From NCBI RefSeq assembly GCF_016812035.1, contig NZ_CP069178.1, forward strand, positions 868,001 through 932,000: a stretch of DNA of 64,000 bases. Reading direction: 5' to 3'. This document shows positions 62,172 to 64,000 of this stretch, piece by piece. The notes under the pieces were generated by a model. That model was not told where the DNA came from. It saw nothing but the letters and a program-made list of their open reading frames with translations, and did not search any database. The position numbers and the translations under genes are program-made. The stretch's first letter is position 1. Every line of letters starts with the position of its first letter. The DNA comes from Bulleidia sp. zg-1006 (GTDB lineage: Bacteria; Bacillota_I; Bacilli_A; Erysipelotrichales; Erysipelotrichaceae).

Positions 62172-62459
62172 TTATCCTCCAATCATTTCTGAAAAATCGG
62201 TTATTGGCATCTTAGCCCCCTCACGGATGGCTTGGACCGATAAAAAACGAATAATATCTTTCGCTTCAATCTTCCAAATCGTATCCACCGCCTCGGTTAA
62301 GCTATCGCTTATTCCATTTTTCCAGATAAACAAAGTTAAATAGTCTTCTAAGTCACTATAACTAAGAGTCGGAACTTGTGTCCTTTTCATCTGTTCTAAT
62401 TTTAAAACCATCGCTAATTGAACCGATGGATGATTTACATCGAAGACTTCTTTGTTCAT
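62172..62459 (-). CDS. ComN-like post-transcriptional regulator family protein
   Basis: Protein of 95 residues (LSYSDLEDYLTLFIWKNGIS, KIEAKDIIRFLSVQAIREG), resembling the small ComN/YrzD family, which in Bacillus also lies near secDF. It ends two bases before the secDF start and is probably co-transcribed from a TATAAT at 62479-62484 (minus strand). Assignment is moderate. Confidence 0.65.
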   Translation of the reverse strand: MNKEVFDVNHPSVQLAMVLKLEQMKRTQVPTLSYSDLEDYLTLFIWKNGISDSLTEAVDTIWKIEAKDIIRFLSVQAIREGAKMPITDFSEMIGG

Positions 62460-62490
62460 TCTTCCTCCCAGTTCGACAATTATAACAAAA

Positions 62491-62516
62491 AAAAGAGCTC
62501 TATTGTAGAGCTTTTT
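62491..62516 (-). terminator. Terminator of the mraY transcript
   Basis: AGCTCTA (62496-62502) and TAGAGCT (62506-62512) with flanking A and T runs; the minus strand continues with TTTTTTTTG. Confidence 0.9.
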
Positions 62517-63519
62517 AATGAATTAATAGCCATAAGCCAATCATCGCAAAGAAAAATTCCAATAACCAGAATAAATAAACAACTTGAACTTCCTTCAATC
62601 CCCAGATTTTAAAGCTATAATGAATTGGTGTATAAGGGAAAACACGATGATGAAATAATTTTACTGCACTAATTTGAATGATAACACTCATGGCTTCAAG
62701 AACAGGAATACCGGCAATTAATATCAAAGCTAATTCAGTGTGCGTAATCAAGGCAATCGTTGCTAAAGAACCACCCAAAGCTAAAGAGCCTGTATCGCCC
62801 ATAAAAACCTTCGCCGGTTTATGATTAAAGAATAAATAACCAAATAAACTACCTCCCATAGCCGCACAAAAGATAGCGATGACTGGTAATTGTTTCTGAA
62901 TAGCGTAGATAAAATAAGCCATAAAAGCAATCAAACTCACCCCACCGGCTAAACCATCCATACCATCGGTTAAATTGACCGCATTAGTTGATCCCATAAA
63001 CATCAATAGGATAATGATAAGAAAGCCGAGGCATTGGAAAATAGAAGCTCCTTTTAAATAATCCAAGCCTTTCATTTGATAAAGAAGAAATGTCATCACA
63101 ATAGCTAGAATGGCTTCAATCAATAAACGAGTTCTCGCTTTTAAACCGGCGTTATTTCGTTTCAAAACAACCGTCATATCATCCACAAATCCAATCATTC
63201 CAAAGCCAACAAGCCCTAGCACTAACATCCATAGTGTTAAATCGCCTTTATTTGGCGCAAAGATAATAGTCGTTACCATTGTCACAAGGGAGAACAATAG
63301 TCCTGCCATAATAGGTGTTCCGCTTTTCTTTTCTAAAGCATATTCTGATTCGGTTTGTTGGATAGATACTTTCTTTAAATATTGGATGAATTTAGGCATA
63401 ATCACCAACACTAAAGCACTACTTAAATAGAAAGCCATCGCTGATGTAGTCGGCATTCCAAGCGCAACAATAATGCATCCTAAGAGATAAATACCAATTT
63501 CTATATATTTTTTCTTCAT
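62515..63519 (-). CDS. mraY: Phospho-N-acetylmuramoyl-pentapeptide transferase
   Basis: Polytopic membrane enzyme of 334 residues making lipid I. Motifs: KKSGTPIMAGLLF, FGMIGFVDDMTVVLKRNNAG, STNAVNLTDGMDGLAGG, FMGDTGSLALGG and the C-terminal HHRVFPYTPIHYSFK. It lies 13 bases after the penicillin-binding-protein gene, a typical division/cell-wall cluster order. Confidence 0.96.
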   Translation of the reverse strand: MKKKYIEIGIYLLGCIIVALGMPTTSAMAFYLSSALVLVIMPKFIQYLKKVSIQQTESEYALEKKSGTPIMAGLLFSLVTMVTTIIFAPNKGDLTLWMLVLGLVGFGMIGFVDDMTVVLKRNNAGLKARTRLLIEAILAIVMTFLLYQMKGLDYLKGASIFQCLGFLIIILLMFMGSTNAVNLTDGMDGLAGGVSLIAFMAYFIYAIQKQLPVIAIFCAAMGGSLFGYLFFNHKPAKVFMGDTGSLALGGSLATIALITHTELALILIAGIPVLEAMSVIIQISAVKLFHHRVFPYTPIHYSFKIWGLKEVQVVYLFWLLEFFFAMIGLWLLIH

Positions 63520-63532
63520 TCTCTTTTTCCCC

Positions 63533-64000
63533 TTATGTTCCTAGCTGAATTTCTATCTTATCATTTTTATGCACCACAGAGTTAGCTGGAACGGACTGTT
63601 TCAAGACAACACCATTTCCCTTTACGACAAAATTTAATCCCGTCACATCTCGTAATGATTCAATTTCTTTACGCGACCAACCACGCAAATCCGGTAGATT
63701 AAATTGATTCTTATCCATCACTAAAAATACTTTTTCATTTGATAATACACGATGTGTCGCAAGTGGATATTGACTAATAACCGATTGTCCTTCTCCGAGA
63801 ACCAATAAATTGACTTTGCTTGATTTCAATTGTTGCTTAGCATAAGGCAAACTATGATTCACAACATTTGGCATCGTGGATTGAATCAGTTGTGTTCCTT
63901 TATCTTTTTGTTCACTTGATTTTACCGTTTTATCACTAAAACCATAGGTCATCGCAACCTTTCTTAAGAAAGCCTTTTGTGGCTCAACATCGACATGAGC
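63533..64000 (-). CDS. C-terminal part of a class B penicillin-binding protein with PASTA domains (5' partial)
   Basis: The frame is open to the window edge (AHVDVEPQKAFLRKVAMTYG at the start of what is visible), so only the last 155 residues are seen. Two PASTA-like repeats are recognisable: PNVVNHSLPYAKQQLKSSKV and PDLRGWSRKEIESLRDVTGL, ending NDKIEIQLGT. PBP2x/PbpX-type division transpeptidases end this way and precede mraY in many Bacillota. The transpeptidase domain lies outside the window. Confidence 0.85.
   Translation of the reverse strand, partial: AHVDVEPQKAFLRKVAMTYGFSDKTVKSSEQKDKGTQLIQSTMPNVVNHSLPYAKQQLKSSKVNLLVLGEGQSVISQYPLATHRVLSNEKVFLVMDKNQFNLPDLRGWSRKEIESLRDVTGLNFVVKGNGVVLKQSVPANSVVHKNDKIEIQLGT

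Overview
The window looks like the chromosome of a low-GC Gram-positive bacterium (Bacillota). Evidence: GatD/MurT cell-wall amidation enzymes, MraY/MurD, a RelA/SpoT homologue, a SecDF fusion, a T-box leader before hisS-aspS, a Na+/H+ V-type ATPase instead of an F-type cluster, a pyruvate:ferredoxin oxidoreductase and GntR/YtrA-type ABC genes. The combination, with a glycosyltransferase-RecX fusion, suggests a fermentative Erysipelotrichia-like anaerobe (Bulleidia/Solobacterium type); that placement is inference. No rRNA, tRNA or CRISPR array was found.

Layout. (1) 1-2234: two parvulin-type foldases, the first cut by the window edge, and a HIT protein. (2) 2235-13478: an accessory zone. It holds a cyclophilin-like lipoprotein and an alpha/beta hydrolase facing a MerR regulator across a textbook MerR promoter, a large serine recombinase, and the wreck of a siphovirus-type prophage. 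Fragments of terminase, portal, tail-assembly chaperone and tape-measure genes lie in canonical phage order. The gaps between them hold two RelBE-type toxin-antitoxin pairs, a Fic protein and an Imm5-like protein. A broken type III methyltransferase with BRO and XRE genes follows. (3) 13479-23440: a divergent locus for unsaturated glycosaminoglycan disaccharides (hyaluronan/chondroitin type). It has a LacI regulator, heparinase II/III-like lyase, mannose-family PTS IIB/IIC/IID, glucuronyl hydrolase, then KDPG aldolase fused to a VOC domain, KDG kinase, DhuD and DhuI. Three AAACCGGTTT operators sit between the two arms. (4) 23465-64000: almost entirely minus-strand housekeeping genes: gatD-murT, yhaM, glycosyltransferase-RecX, a flippase-like protein, a second glycosyltransferase, the nine-gene V-ATPase operon, PFOR, a flavinylated extracellular fumarate-reductase-like lipoprotein, yneF, a nucleotidase, a ytrA-type ABC operon, hisS-aspS, rel, apt, recJ, murD, a frameshifted HAD gene, a ComN-like gene, secDF, mraY and the end of a PASTA penicillin-binding protein.

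How the parts work together. The PTS imports unsaturated disaccharides. Ugl splits off the 4,5-unsaturated uronate, DhuI and DhuD convert it to 2-keto-3-deoxygluconate, and KdgK and KdgA yield pyruvate and glyceraldehyde-3-phosphate. PFOR then oxidises the pyruvate, and the flavin lipoprotein may take up electrons outside the membrane. The main points of interest are the decayed phage module filled with toxin-antitoxin genes, the chimeric tape-measure/recombinase reading frame, the iterated repeats before fic, the GACAC specifier region in the hisS-aspS T-box, and the two unusual gene fusions.
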